64,000 nt of DNA from Streptomyces xylophagus (GTDB taxonomy: Bacteria; Actinomycetota; Actinomycetes; Streptomycetales; Streptomycetaceae), in the NCBI RefSeq assembly GCF_000716435.1, contig NZ_JNWO01000028.1, positions 1 through 64,000 on the forward strand, in the 5' to 3' direction. The notes beneath the pieces are model-generated. The model was not told where the DNA came from, made no database searches, and worked only from the letters and a program-made list of their open reading frames with translations. Position 1 is the stretch's first letter. Every line of letters begins with the position of its first letter. This document shows, in pieces, positions 42,904 through 54,690 of this stretch. Position numbers and translations under genes: made by a program.

Positions 42904-43560
42904 TTACGCCCAGAGCTGGGTGCCCCAGCGGGTCAGGATCAGCATGGCGATGATGCCGACGTGGGTGACCGGGAGGACCCAGGTGAACTCGCCCAGGAAG
43001 TTCTTCACCGGGCGCGGGACCTTCAGGAAGTCGTTGCGCATGTTGAACGACGTGACGTACCAGAACATCGTGATCGTGGCGACCCAGGCCAGCGAGCACC
43101 ACAGGCACAGCGCGTTGATCCGGTACAGCGACTGGAACTGCAGCCAGGTGCAGAAGGCCACCCCGAAGAGCGTGCCGAAGTTGAAGGTCAGCCAGTACCA
43201 GCGCGGGAACTTGACCCGGGTCAGCAGGCTGATGCCGACGCAGATGACGATGCCGTAGGCGACCAGGCCGAGCATCGGGTTCGGGAAGCCGAAGGCCGCG
43301 GCCTGCTTGCTCTCCATGACGCTGCCGCAGGACACGATCGGGTTGATGCTGCAGCTCGGGGTGAACGTCTTGCCCGCGAGCTTGCCCTCAAGGATCTTGA
43401 ACTTGTCGATCGTGATGACCCACGCGGCGAGCAGACCGGCCGCACCGGTGATCACCAGCAGCACGGCGAAGGCCCGGCTGCTGCCCACCGTGCGCGGCTC
43501 CGCGGCCGTGTGCTCCGGCTCGGAGTCGGTGGAGACGTCCTTCACTGTCGTCTTGCTCAT
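42904..43560 (-). CDS. Vitamin K epoxide reductase family membrane protein
   Basis: A 218-aa protein with about five TM helices. It shows the active-site CLWC (in NALCLWCSLAW) and the loop Cys pair in SCSINPIVSCGSV, the four cysteines that shuttle electrons from a partner thiol oxidoreductase to quinone. In actinobacteria VKOR replaces DsbB in extracytoplasmic disulfide formation. The first ~30 residues are polar and cytoplasmic. ATG at 43560 directly follows an in-frame GTG that could also start. A DsbA-like partner is not encoded here. Confidence 0.93.
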   Translation of the reverse strand: MSKTTVKDVSTDSEPEHTAAEPRTVGSSRAFAVLLVITGAAGLLAAWVITIDKFKILEGKLAGKTFTPSCSINPIVSCGSVMESKQAAAFGFPNPMLGLVAYGIVICVGISLLTRVKFPRWYWLTFNFGTLFGVAFCTWLQFQSLYRINALCLWCSLAWVATITMFWYVTSFNMRNDFLKVPRPVKNFLGEFTWVLPVTHVGIIAMLILTRWGTQLWA

Positions 43561-43627
43561 CACGCCGATCCGTCACTTGAGAGTTGGACCTTCTTCGGGC
43601 ACGGCCATTGTGCCGCACGCGCACCTC

Positions 43628-43647
43628 TGTCCACCGTTCGGTGGACA
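43628..43647. promoter_or_regulatory. 20-bp palindrome between VKOR and the ABC/two-component operon
   Basis: TGTCCACCGTTCGGTGGACA is perfectly palindromic (9-bp arms, 2-bp centre) in the 142-bp divergent gap. It lies 56 bp before the ABC gene start and 68 bp before the VKOR start. Its size suits a dimeric regulator such as the NarL-type response regulator at the end of the operon. Confidence 0.55.
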
Positions 43648-43702
43648 TAAGGAAGTACGCACGGTCGTCCCTGAGCGCTCGATTCCGGACGATGCTCAAG
43701 GC

Positions 43703-44569
43703 ATGACAGCACAGGCGAACGAACTCGCAGTGGATGTGCGGGGGCTGCGCAAGCAGTACGGGGACGTGACCGCCGTAGACGGAATCGATCTCGAGATCCG
43801 CACGGGAGAGGTGTTCGGGCTGCTCGGGCCCAATGGGGCGGGCAAGAGCACCACGATCGAGATCCTCCAGGGCAACCGCGGCCGGGACGCGGGCGAGGTG
43901 TCGGTGCTCGGCTCGGACCCCGCGACGGGCACACGCGCGTGGCGTTCGCGGGTGGGCATCGTCTGGCAGGACGAATCCGCACCCGCGGAGTTGACGGTCG
44001 GCGAGACCGTACGACACTTCGCCCGCTACTACCCGCGCCCTCGCGACCCCGAGGAGGTCATCGGCCTGGTGGGGCTCGAAGCCAAGGTGGACAGCCGGAT
44101 CAAGGGGCTCTCGGGCGGGCAGCGCCGGCGTCTCGACGTAGCCCTCGGGGTCATCGGCGATCCGGAACTCCTGCTCCTGGACGAGCCGACGACCGGTTTC
44201 GACCCGGCGGCCCGACGCCAGTTCTGGGACCTGATCCGCAAGCTCTCCGACGAGGGCACGACCATCCTCCTCACCACGCACTACCTCGAGGAGGCGGAGA
44301 ACCTCGCCGACCGCCTCGCCATCGTCGCCAGGGGCCGCGTGGTCGCCGAGGGCGAACCGGCCGCCCTGCGCGAGCGCCACGGCACCGGAGCCACCGTCGA
44401 GTGGACGGAGCCGGACGGCACCCCGCGCGCGGAGCACACCGACACTCCTACCAAGGTCGTAGCCGAGCTCGTGCACCGATTCGACGGCGAGATCCCCGGG
44501 CTGCTGGTGAGCCGCCCCACCCTGGAGGACGTCTACCTCCGGCTGACCGGACAGGAGGACGCGCGATGA
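43703..44569 (+). CDS. ABC-2 type exporter, ATP-binding subunit (with two-component system)
   Basis: A 288-aa DrrA-type ATPase. Walker A GLLGPNGAGKSTT, Q-loop VWQDESAPAELT, signature LSGGQRRRLDVALG, Walker B LLLDEPTTGFDP and H-loop TTHYLEEAENL are all intact, with a ~75-residue C-terminal extension. ATG at 43703 with AAGG upstream. It overlaps the permease start by 4 nt (ATGA). All four genes of this operon are coupled in this way. Confidence 0.93.
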   Translation: MTAQANELAVDVRGLRKQYGDVTAVDGIDLEIRTGEVFGLLGPNGAGKSTTIEILQGNRGRDAGEVSVLGSDPATGTRAWRSRVGIVWQDESAPAELTVGETVRHFARYYPRPRDPEEVIGLVGLEAKVDSRIKGLSGGQRRRLDVALGVIGDPELLLLDEPTTGFDPAARRQFWDLIRKLSDEGTTILLTTHYLEEAENLADRLAIVARGRVVAEGEPAALRERHGTGATVEWTEPDGTPRAEHTDTPTKVVAELVHRFDGEIPGLLVSRPTLEDVYLRLTGQEDAR

Positions 44570-45417
44570 CCACGACCACGACCGCTGTACGGGCCCGGTC
44601 CAGGACCTCCGAGAAGCGCCTGCCCGGCGCCTGGGGACTCGGCCTCCGGCGCGGGTCCCTGGAACTCAAACAGTTCTTCCGGCAGCGCGAACAGGTGGTG
44701 TTCACCTTCGCCTTCCCGGTCGTCTTCCTCTTCCTTTTCGCGTCGATCTTCAAGGACGACGTCCAGGGGGCGGGCATCAACGCCTCGCAGCTCTACGTCC
44801 CGGCGATGATGGCGGCCGGCATCATGTCGACGAGTTTCCAGTCCCTCGGCATCTCGATCGCGATCGAGCGGGACGAGAAGGTGCTGCGCCGGCTGCGCGG
44901 CACTCCGATGCCACCGGCCGCGTACTTCCTCGGCAAGATCTGGCTGGTTCTGGTCACGGGGTTGGCGGAGACGGCGATCCTGCTCCTGGTCGGCACCACC
45001 TTCTACGACGTGGATCTGCCCTCGTCCGCGGTGAAGTGGCTGGACTTCGGATGGATCTTCGTGCTGGGTCTGACGGCCTGCGCCCTGCTCGGCATCGCGG
45101 TCAGCTCGGTCCCGAAGTCCGGCAAGAGCGCGACCTCCGTGGTCGTACTGCCCTTCCTGGTGCTGCAGTTCATCTCCGGGGTGTACATCGCCATCGACAC
45201 CATCCCGGACTGGATGCTCAACATCGGCGCGCTGTTCCCGCTGAAGTGGATGTGCCAGGGGCTGCGCGGGGTGTTCCTGCCTTCGTCGGCGCAGGTGCTG
45301 GAGCAGGCCGGGAGCTGGGAGTTCGGGAAGATCGCGCTGGTGCTCGGGGCGTGGTGCGTCGGAGGATTGGTGCTGTGTCTGCTGACCTTCCGGTGGAAGA
45401 ACCGGCGCGACGGATGA
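44566..45417 (+). CDS. ABC-2 type exporter, membrane subunit (with two-component system)
   Basis: A 283-aa permease with six predicted TM segments (first VVFTFAFPVVFLFLFASIF, last IALVLGAWCVGGLVLCLLTF) and the cytoplasmic EKVLRRLRGTPMPP coupling region typical of ABC-2/DrrB proteins. It is overlapped by the ATPase stop and by the kinase start, so stoichiometric expression is likely. Substrate unknown; exporters with a linked NarL-type system often answer envelope-active compounds. Confidence 0.92.
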   Translation: MTTTTTAVRARSRTSEKRLPGAWGLGLRRGSLELKQFFRQREQVVFTFAFPVVFLFLFASIFKDDVQGAGINASQLYVPAMMAAGIMSTSFQSLGISIAIERDEKVLRRLRGTPMPPAAYFLGKIWLVLVTGLAETAILLLVGTTFYDVDLPSSAVKWLDFGWIFVLGLTACALLGIAVSSVPKSGKSATSVVVLPFLVLQFISGVYIAIDTIPDWMLNIGALFPLKWMCQGLRGVFLPSSAQVLEQAGSWEFGKIALVLGAWCVGGLVLCLLTFRWKNRRDG

Positions 45418-46613
45418 ACGCCTCGGGCGGAGCGACGGGCACGGACGCCTGGGACCACTCGTTCCGGCTCTGGGACACGTACTTCGCCCTGATCTGGCTG
45501 GCCACCCTGGTGTTCGTGCTCGGCACGAACTTCCCGGGGTGGCCGGTGCGCGTCGTGGCGGCCGGGCTGCTCGTGCCGCTGGTTCCCCTCTACGTCTGGT
45601 ACGGGCGCCCGAACCTGCGGGGCGAACCGCCCGACGAACGGCGGGCCGTCGGCTACCTCGCCGCGCAGATGGCCCTGTTCCTGCCGTCGGCGGTCCTGGT
45701 CGGCGAGACCCGGCTGATGGCCTTCGCGCTCGTCCCACCCTGCTTCATGATGCTGCGGCTGCGCTGGGCGCTGATCGCGGTGACCGTGATCAACATCGCG
45801 CCCGTGATCGGCTGGGCGCTGCTGTGGTGGCCCAGCGCCCAGGACGTCTTCTTCAACTCGGTGTTCGGCGTGGTCACCCTGGTCTTCTCGATGGCCCTCG
45901 GCACCTGGATCATCCGTGTCATCGAACAGAGCCAGGAGCGCGCGGAGTTGATCGCCGAGCTGGACGCGAGCCGCCACGAGGTCTCCCGGCTGTCCTCGGC
46001 GCACGGCGCGCTGGCCGAACGGGAGCGCATGGCCCGCGAGATCCACGACACCCTCGCCCAGGGCTTCACCAGCCTGCTGATGCTGGTCCAGGCGGTGGAG
46101 GCCGAGTTGGACGACGACCTGCCGCAGGCCCGCCGTCACCTGTCGCTGATGGACGAGACGGCCCGGCAGAACCTCGCCGAGGCCCGTGCCCTGGTCGCCG
46201 GCGGCGCGCCCGCCGACCTCGCGGACGCCACGCTGCCGGACGCCCTGCGCCGGCTCGCCGCCCGCCATGACGCGACGTTCCAAGTCACCGGCCCTGTGCG
46301 TGCGTTGCCCGCCGGGCCCGAGGTGGTCGCCCTGCGTTCCTGCCAGGAGGCGCTCGCCAACGCCCGCAAGCACGCGGGGAGTTCGGCGACGGTGTGCCTC
46401 GCCCTGACGTACACCGACGAGACGTTGACCGTGTCGGTGCGGGACGACGGGTGCGGCTTCGACCCGGGGGCGGTGTCCGGCGGGTACGGTCTGGCGGGGC
46501 TGCGGGCGCGGGTCGCCGAGGTGGGCGGGACGGCGCGGGTGCGCAGCGCGGCTGGTGAGGGCACGACGGTGACGGTCCGGTTGCCGGTGTCACCGCTAAG
46601 GAGTCCCCGATGA
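45414..46613 (+). CDS. Sensor histidine kinase, NarL/DesK class
   Basis: A 399-aa kinase. The N-terminal half contains about five or six TM helices and little extracytoplasmic sequence, so it probably senses within the membrane. HisKA_3 box MAREIHDTLAQGFTSLLMLVQA (phospho-acceptor His) and a HATPase domain with N-box CQEALANARKHA, DDGCGFDPG and GYGLAGLRARV follow. The ATG at 45414 overlaps the permease stop. Partner: the regulator encoded next. Confidence 0.94.
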   Translation: MNASGGATGTDAWDHSFRLWDTYFALIWLATLVFVLGTNFPGWPVRVVAAGLLVPLVPLYVWYGRPNLRGEPPDERRAVGYLAAQMALFLPSAVLVGETRLMAFALVPPCFMMLRLRWALIAVTVINIAPVIGWALLWWPSAQDVFFNSVFGVVTLVFSMALGTWIIRVIEQSQERAELIAELDASRHEVSRLSSAHGALAERERMAREIHDTLAQGFTSLLMLVQAVEAELDDDLPQARRHLSLMDETARQNLAEARALVAGGAPADLADATLPDALRRLAARHDATFQVTGPVRALPAGPEVVALRSCQEALANARKHAGSSATVCLALTYTDETLTVSVRDDGCGFDPGAVSGGYGLAGLRARVAEVGGTARVRSAAGEGTTVTVRLPVSPLRSPR

Positions 46614-47233
46614 TCCGGATCGTCCTGGCCGACGACCATCCCGTCGTACGGGAGGGCCTGCGCGCCATGCTCAGCGCCGAACCGGACCTCGACGTGATCG
46701 CCGACGCGTCGAGTGGGCCACAGGCCGAGGCGTTGGCGGCTGAACTCCGCCCCGACATCGTGCTGATGGACCTGCGGATGCCGGGCGGCGGGGGCGTCGA
46801 CTCCATCGTGCGGATGAGCGCGGCCGGGCTGGCGTGCCGGGTGATCGTTCTCACGACGTACGAGACCGACCGGGACATCCTGCGTGCCGTGGAGGCGGGG
46901 GCGGCCGGCTATCTGCTGAAGGATCTGCCTCGGGGCGAACTCGCGAACGCGGTGCGGGCCGCGGCGCGCGGTGAGACGGTGCTTGCGCCTTCGGTGGCCG
47001 CTCGGCTGGTTGACCAGTTGCGGACGAAGCCGGAGCGGCCTCGGCTTTCGGAGCGGGAGACCGCGGTGCTGCGGTTGGTGGCGGAGGGGTGCACGAACGC
47101 GGAGATCGGGCGGCGGTTGTACATCGGGGAGTCGACTGTGAAGACCCATCTGCTGCGGGTCTTCGGGAAGTTGGGGGTCGATGACCGGACGGCTGCGGTG
47201 ACGAGTGCGATGCGGTACGGGTTGCTGGACTGA
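46610..47233 (+). CDS. NarL-family response regulator
   Basis: A 207-aa regulator. The receiver domain has the acidic pocket ADDH (residues 7-10), phospho-acceptor Asp54 (LMDLRMP), a Thr in VIVLTTYE and a Lys in YLLKDLP. The C-terminal LuxR-type HTH is LSERETAVLRLVAEGCTNAEIGRRLYIGESTVKTHLLRVFGKLGV. It is overlapped by the kinase stop. Likely target: its own operon, possibly via the palindrome at 43628-43647. Confidence 0.95.
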   Translation: MIRIVLADDHPVVREGLRAMLSAEPDLDVIADASSGPQAEALAAELRPDIVLMDLRMPGGGGVDSIVRMSAAGLACRVIVLTTYETDRDILRAVEAGAAGYLLKDLPRGELANAVRAAARGETVLAPSVAARLVDQLRTKPERPRLSERETAVLRLVAEGCTNAEIGRRLYIGESTVKTHLLRVFGKLGVDDRTAAVTSAMRYGLLD

Positions 47234-47239
47234 GGATTC

Positions 47240-47486
47240 TCGCCCCCGCCGCCCCTACCCGTCCCATCACTGGGGGCTCCGCCCCCAGACCCCCGCATCG
47301 GCCTGAACGGCCTCGTCCTCAAACGCCGGACGGGCTGAGTGATGCGGACCTGGGTTTGAAAAATCTGGCCGGCAAAATCTCAGCCCCTCCGGCGTTTGAG
47401 GAGCGGGGGTCCAGGGGGCAGAGCCCCCTGGCGGGGGCTGGGGCGGAGCCCCAGAAGGATGGGACGGGTAGGGGCGGCGGGGGCGA
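47240..47486. repeat. 247-bp palindromic element with perfect 29-bp terminal inverted repeats
   Basis: Positions 47240-47268 and 47458-47486 are exact reverse complements (29 bp). Inside are further nested inverted segments: the left part containing CTCAAACGCCGGACGGGCTGA is mirrored by TCAGCCCCTCCGGCGTTTGAG, and GGGGGCTCCGCCCCC-type arms occur on both sides. No ORF of its own. Sequences like the CAAACGCCGGACGGGCTG core are, from general knowledge, abundant intergenic repeats in Streptomyces. It separates convergent genes (response regulator and hisS) and can act as a bidirectional terminator; a MITE-like origin is possible. Confidence 0.8.
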
Positions 47487-47498
47487 AGAAACCAGGCC

Positions 47499-48761
47499 TC
47501 AGCCCAGCTTCGACTCCAGCTCCGCCACGATCTCGTTCACCCCAACCGCTCGCTGCTCCCCGGACTCCATGTCCTTGAGCTGCACGACACCCTCGGCGAG
47601 ATCACGCTCGCCGGCGACGATCGTGTAGCGGGCGCCACTGCGGTTGGCGTTCTTCATCGCGCCCTTGAGCCCCTTGGAGCCGTAGGAGAAGTCGGCCGCG
47701 ATGCCGAGCTTGCGGAGTTCGGTGACCTTGGCGAAGAGGACCCGGCGGGCCTCCTCGCCCAGCGGGACGGCGAACACGCTGGTGGACGCGGGGAGTTGGA
47801 GTTCGACGCCCTCCGCCTCCAGGGCCAGCACCGTACGGTCGACGCCCAACGCCCAGCCCACGGAGGGCAGCGCGGGACCACCGATCATCTCGGACAGGCC
47901 GTCGTAACGGCCACCGCCGCCCACCGCGGACTGGGAGCCCAGTCCGTCGTGGACGAACTCGAAGGTCGTACGGGTGTAGTAGTCCAGGCCTCGCACCAGC
48001 TTCGGGTCGTCCTCGAAAGCCACGCCCGCTGCCGTGATCAGTTCGCGGACCTCCTCGTGGTACGCCTTGCACGCGTCGCAGAGGTAGTCGCGCAGCAGCG
48101 GCGCGTCCGTCAACTGCTTCTGGACGTTGGGGCGTTTGTCGTCGAGGACGCGGAGCGGGTTGATGTCCGCGCGGCGCAGCGTCTCCTCGTCGAGGTCCAG
48201 GCCGCGCAGGAAGTCCTGGAGCGCGGCCCGGTACACCGGACGGCACTCCTTGTCGCCCAGGCTGTTGAGGAGGATGCGGAAGTTCCGCAGACCGAGCGAG
48301 CGGTACGCCTGGTCGGCCAGGATGATCAACTCGGCGTCCAGCGCCGGGTCTTCGGTACCGATCGCTTCGGCGCCGACCTGGGAGAAGTGACGGTAGCGGC
48401 CCGCCTGTGGCTGCTCGTACCGGTAGTAGGAGCCCGAATACCAGAGCTTGACCGGGAGGTTGCCCTGCCGGTGCAGGTTCGCCTCAAGGGCGGCGCGCAG
48501 GACGGAGGCCGTTCCTTCGGGGCGCAGGGCGAGCTTGTCGCCGCCCTTGGTCTCGAAGGCGTACATCTCCTTGCTGACGATGTCGGTGGACTCACCGACA
48601 CCACGCGCGAACAACTCCACGTTCTCGAAGCCGGGCGTCTCGACATAGCCGTAGCCAGAGTTGCGCAGCGGTGTCGCGATCGCCTCGCGCACCGCGAGGA
48701 ACTTCGCGGAGCGCGGCGGAATCAGGTCGTACGTGCCCTTGGGGGCCTGAAAGGTGCTCAC
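47499..48761 (-). CDS. hisS: Histidyl-tRNA synthetase
   Basis: A 420-aa class II enzyme. It shows [15 protein letters not shown] at the N terminus, motif 2 ([32 protein letters not shown]), the histidine signatures [15 protein letters not shown] and [12 protein letters not shown], motif 3 [12 protein letters not shown], and a C-terminal anticodon domain. ATG at 48761. It is followed (upstream on this strand) by the MBL hydrolase 12 nt away. Confidence 0.98.
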   Translation of the reverse strand: MSTFQAPKGTYDLIPPRSAKFLAVREAIATPLRNSGYGYVETPGFENVELFARGVGESTDIVSKEMYAFETKGGDKLALRPEGTASVLRAALEANLHRQGNLPVKLWYSGSYYRYEQPQAGRYRHFSQVGAEAIGTEDPALDAELIILADQAYRSLGLRNFRILLNSLGDKECRPVYRAALQDFLRGLDLDEETLRRADINPLRVLDDKRPNVQKQLTDAPLLRDYLCDACKAYHEEVRELITAAGVAFEDDPKLVRGLDYYTRTTFEFVHDGLGSQSAVGGGGRYDGLSEMIGGPALPSVGWALGVDRTVLALEAEGVELQLPASTSVFAVPLGEEARRVLFAKVTELRKLGIAADFSYGSKGLKGAMKNANRSGARYTIVAGERDLAEGVVQLKDMESGEQRAVGVNEIVAELESKLG

Positions 48762-48773
48762 GAAAATCTCTCG

Positions 48774-49481
48774 TCACATTCCTCGTCGGGGAGCGTCCGA
48801 GCTCCCGAGGCCGGCGGCCACTTCCCGCAGGTACGGGTTCGTGGCGCGCTCCTGGCCGATGGTCGTCTGGGGGCCGTGGCCGGACAGCACCACGGTCGAG
48901 TCGTCGAGCGGCAGGCACACACGGGCCAGCGAGTCGAGGATCTCGGCGTGGGAGCCGCCGGGCAGGTCGGTGCGTCCGATGGAGCCGGCGAAGAGCAGAT
49001 CCCCGGAGAAGAACACGGAGGGGATCTCCGGGTTCTCGGGCATCTGGAACGTCACCGACCCCTTGGTATGGCCGGGCGCGTGCGCGACCGAGAACTCCAG
49101 GCCCGCCAACTCCAGCCGCGCACCGTCGGTCAGCTCCTTGACGTCGTCGGGCTCCCCCACGGTCAGCTCGCCCATCAGCGGCATCCCGATCGAGCGGCCG
49201 AGCGCCTTCTCGGGGTCGCTCATCATGTAGCGGTCCTCGGGGTGGATCCAGGCCGGCACGTCGTGCGCGCCGCACACCGGGACGACCGAGGCCACATGGT
49301 CGATATGGCCATGGGTGAGGACGACCGCGACGGGCTTGAGCCGATGCTTCCTGAGCGCTTCCTCGACTCCCTGGGCGGCCTGATGGCCCGGGTCGATGAT
49401 CACGCACTCCTCACCGGCGGCGGGGGCGACGAGATAACAGTTCGTCCCCCAGGCCCCGGCGGGGAACCCGGCAATGAGCAC
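48774..49481 (-). CDS. Metallo-beta-lactamase-fold hydrolase (glyoxalase II-like)
   Basis: A 235-aa enzyme with the dinuclear metal motif THGHIDHV, a further His in APGHTKGSV, Asp in FFSGDLLFAGSIGRTDLPGG and the final His in SGHGPQTTIGQE. This fits the hydroxyacylglutathione hydrolase-like group. In actinobacteria the thiol substrate would be a mycothiol or other thioester rather than glutathione. GTG start at 49481. It is cotranscribed with hisS, a frequent pairing in Streptomyces. Confidence 0.92.
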   Translation of the reverse strand: MLIAGFPAGAWGTNCYLVAPAAGEECVIIDPGHQAAQGVEEALRKHRLKPVAVVLTHGHIDHVASVVPVCGAHDVPAWIHPEDRYMMSDPEKALGRSIGMPLMGELTVGEPDDVKELTDGARLELAGLEFSVAHAPGHTKGSVTFQMPENPEIPSVFFSGDLLFAGSIGRTDLPGGSHAEILDSLARVCLPLDDSTVVLSGHGPQTTIGQERATNPYLREVAAGLGSSDAPRRGM

Positions 49482-49660
49482 GATCGTCCTTCGTTGTGTC
49501 GATACGGGTGGGGATAAGGATCCCTGCGTCAGTGGTCAGAGCCTACCGGCGCTGCCGAATCCTCAGCGAACCCATATACGGTACGGGGCACACGCAGGCG
49601 GTCGGCTCACAAGACGCACGCGTCCCAGTCGACGTACGAGACGCATGAGGAGAGAATCCG

Positions 49661-50485
49661 GTGGTCACCCAGGAACAGCGGAAGCGGCAGCTCGCGCGGG
49701 AGAAGTTCTTGCGGCAGCAGCAGCGGCGTACGTCCGCTCGACGCAAGGCGCGCATGCGCAACTCGGTGATCGCGTCGGTGCTCGGCGTGATCGTGATCGG
49801 CAGCGTGGCGCTGTACACGACCGGGGTCATGAAGAACGACGACAAGTCCAACGCGAGCGCGAACGTGACGCCCACGCCCAGCGCCTCGGCGACGAAGAAG
49901 GCGCCGGACCCGTGCGAGAAGGCGGCGGCGGGCAAGATCAAGACGGAGACGTGGAAGAAGGAGCCGGCTGTCACGATCGACAAGTCGGCGAAGTACACGA
50001 TGACGCTGGCGACGACCTGCGGTGACATCGACATCGCGCTGAAGACGTCGGCCGCCCCGCACACCGTGAACTCGTTCAACTTCCTTGCCGGCAAGGGCTT
50101 CTTCGACCACACGAAGTGCCACCGACTCACCACCAGCGGCATCTACGTGCTGCAGTGCGGCGACCCGACGGGCGCGGGCAGCGGCGGTCCTGGCTACACG
50201 ATCCCGGACGAGAACCTGAAGGACACCAGCCTCAAGGGCGGGACCTACCCGGCGGGCACGGTGGCGATGGCGAACACCGGTCAGAAGCACACCGGCGGCA
50301 GCCAGTTCTTCCTCGTCTACAAGGACAGCCAGCTTCCGGCCAGTTACACCCCGTTCGGTACCATCTCGGCCTCCGGGATGAAGGTCCTGAACAAGATCGC
50401 GGCGGCCGGTGAGAGCACGGGCGCGGGCGACGGGGCACCGAACGCGACGGTCGTGATCAACAAGGCGACCGTCACCAAATCCTGA
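49661..50485 (+). CDS. Membrane-anchored cyclophilin-type peptidyl-prolyl isomerase
   Basis: A 274-aa protein. A basic cytoplasmic N terminus (TQEQRKRQLAREKFLRQQQRRTSARRKARM) is followed by one TM helix (SVIASVLGVIVIGSVALYTTG), a Thr/Ser/Ala-rich linker, and a cyclophilin domain (TVNSFNFLAGKGFFDHTKCHRLTTSGIYVLQCGDPTGAGSGGPGYTIPDE, then GGSQFFLVYKD). The catalytic Arg is in CHRL. Predicted to assist folding outside the membrane. GTG at 49661 with GGAG upstream. It is commonly found next to relA and the DUF349 gene in Streptomyces. Confidence 0.93.
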   Translation: MVTQEQRKRQLAREKFLRQQQRRTSARRKARMRNSVIASVLGVIVIGSVALYTTGVMKNDDKSNASANVTPTPSASATKKAPDPCEKAAAGKIKTETWKKEPAVTIDKSAKYTMTLATTCGDIDIALKTSAAPHTVNSFNFLAGKGFFDHTKCHRLTTSGIYVLQCGDPTGAGSGGPGYTIPDENLKDTSLKGGTYPAGTVAMANTGQKHTGGSQFFLVYKDSQLPASYTPFGTISASGMKVLNKIAAAGESTGAGDGAPNATVVINKATVTKS

Positions 50486-50620
50486 CCGTCAACAGCGAAA
50501 TTTCGGTCGCGCGGGATGCGGACAGGCAACCCGCCGGTCGCCTATGTTGGCCGTGACGAAACTGTGGACGATGCCCGGGGGCACAGAGGCCCTGTGCAGG
50601 CATCATGTGGAGGAGGCGCT

Positions 50621-51850
50621 GTGAGCAGCGACCCGTGGGGACGCGTCGACGAGACGGGGACCGTGTACGTGCGTACGGCCGACGGCGAGCAGGTCGTCGG
50701 TTCCTGGCAGGCCGGCTCCCCTGATGAGGCGTTGGCCTACTTCGAGCGCAAGTACGAGGGCCTGGTTGTCGAGATCGGCCTCCTCGAGAAGCGAGTGAAG
50801 ACCACCGACCTGTCGGCGAAGGACGCGCAGGCCGCCGTCGACCATCTGCGCGAGCAGGTCGACGCCCACCACGCGGTGGGTGACCTCGCGGTGCTGCGGG
50901 TCCGGCTGGACAAGCTCGTGGAGACCGTCGAGGCGCGCCGCGAGGAGCGCAAGCAGCAGCGCGCCAAGCAGTCCGACGAGGCCCGGCACGCCAAGGAGGC
51001 GCTGGTCGTCGAGGCGGAGGAGCTGGCGCAGTCCGACCAGTGGCGGGCCGCCGGTGAGCGGCTGCGCGCCCTGGTGGACACCTGGAAGGGTCTGCCGCGC
51101 CTGGACCGCAAGTCGGACGACGAGCTGTGGCACCGCTTCTCGCACGCCCGGTCGGCCTTCTCCAAGCGCCGCAAGGCGCACTTCGCGTCGCTGGACGCGC
51201 AGCGCGAGGAGGCCCGCAAGACCAAGGAGAAGCTGGTCGCCGAGGCCGAGGGTCTGTCGGCCTCGACGGACTGGGGTCCCACGGCCGCGCGTTACCGCGA
51301 GCTGATGGCGGACTGGAAGGCGGCGGGCCGCGCCCAGCGCGAGCACGAGGACGATCTGTGGAACCGCTTCCGCGGTGCCCAGGACGTCTTCTTCGCCGCC
51401 CGCAGCTCGGTCTTCGCCGAGCGGGACGCGGAGCAGACGGAGAACCTGAAGCTCAAGGAGGAGCTGGCCGAGGAGGCCGAGAAGCTCCTGCCGGTCACCG
51501 ACCTGAAGGCGGCCCGCGCGGCCTTCCGCTCGATCAACGAGCGCTGGGAGGCCATCGGCCATGTGCCGCGTGACTCCCGCCCGAAGGTCGAGGGCCGGAT
51601 GCACACGATCGAGCGGGCCCTGCAGGAGTCCGAGGAGACCGAGTGGCGCCGGACGAACCCGGAGGCACGCGCGCGTGCCGAGGGTCTGACCGGTCAGCTC
51701 CAGGCCGCCGTGGACAAGCTCAGGGGCCAGATCGAGCAGGCGCGGACCCAGGGCAACACCTCCCGCGCCGACAAGCTGGAGCGCGAGCTGGAGGGCCGCC
51801 AGGCCCTGCTGGACCAGGCCCTGAAGGGCCTCCAGGAGTTCGGCGGCTGA
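50621..51850 (+). CDS. DUF349-repeat coiled-coil protein
   Basis: A 409-aa, highly charged helical protein made of DUF349 units (for example RLRALVDTWKGLPRLDRKSDDELWHRFSHARSAFSKRRKAHF, repeated as RYRELMADWKAAGRAQREHEDDLWNRFRGAQDVFFAARSSVF and RAAFRSINERWEAIGHVPRDSRPKVEGRMHTIERAL). The GTG at 50621 has an AGGAGG four bases upstream. The DUF349 family includes the recombination-mutant-suppressor-type proteins of other bacteria; the biochemical role is unclear. Convergent with relA. Confidence 0.9.
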   Translation: MSSDPWGRVDETGTVYVRTADGEQVVGSWQAGSPDEALAYFERKYEGLVVEIGLLEKRVKTTDLSAKDAQAAVDHLREQVDAHHAVGDLAVLRVRLDKLVETVEARREERKQQRAKQSDEARHAKEALVVEAEELAQSDQWRAAGERLRALVDTWKGLPRLDRKSDDELWHRFSHARSAFSKRRKAHFASLDAQREEARKTKEKLVAEAEGLSASTDWGPTAARYRELMADWKAAGRAQREHEDDLWNRFRGAQDVFFAARSSVFAERDAEQTENLKLKEELAEEAEKLLPVTDLKAARAAFRSINERWEAIGHVPRDSRPKVEGRMHTIERALQESEETEWRRTNPEARARAEGLTGQLQAAVDKLRGQIEQARTQGNTSRADKLERELEGRQALLDQALKGLQEFGG

Positions 51851-51880
51851 CACGGTCGTAGGCGCACGTCGTAGGCATGG

Positions 51881-51919
51881 AGAAGGGGCTCCCGTACTTC
51901 ACGTACGGGAGCCCCTTCT
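51881..51919. terminator. Bidirectional terminator between DUF349 gene and relA
   Basis: Perfect 17-bp stem (51881-51897 / 51903-51919) with a 5-nt loop TTCAC, ending in CTTCTT on the plus strand. It lies 30 bp after the DUF349 stop and 18 bp beyond the relA stop. Confidence 0.9.
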
Positions 51920-51937
51920 TCATATGAGCCGTGTGTC

Positions 51938-54478
<2,541 letters not shown>

Positions 54479-54690
54479 GAGGACTCCTCGTGCGCGATCC
54501 GGGTCCCCCGGTCAGGCTCCGGAGTGCCCATGGTAGCGATCCCGGGCTCCGGGCTCGCCTTCAGCCCGATGTGAGGGCCGTCTACGGGTGAAACGCGGGG
54601 GGCTGCCGCCGGCATTCCTGAGGTGACGTGAGGGCGCCTTGGAGGTGTCCGGCGGGGGTGTTTCGGGGCGGGGCACGGGGGCCGGACGCG

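Noticed and set aside
47240..47486. Insertion sequence
   Set aside because: Terminal inverted repeats are perfect but there is no room for a transposase and no target duplication is evident.
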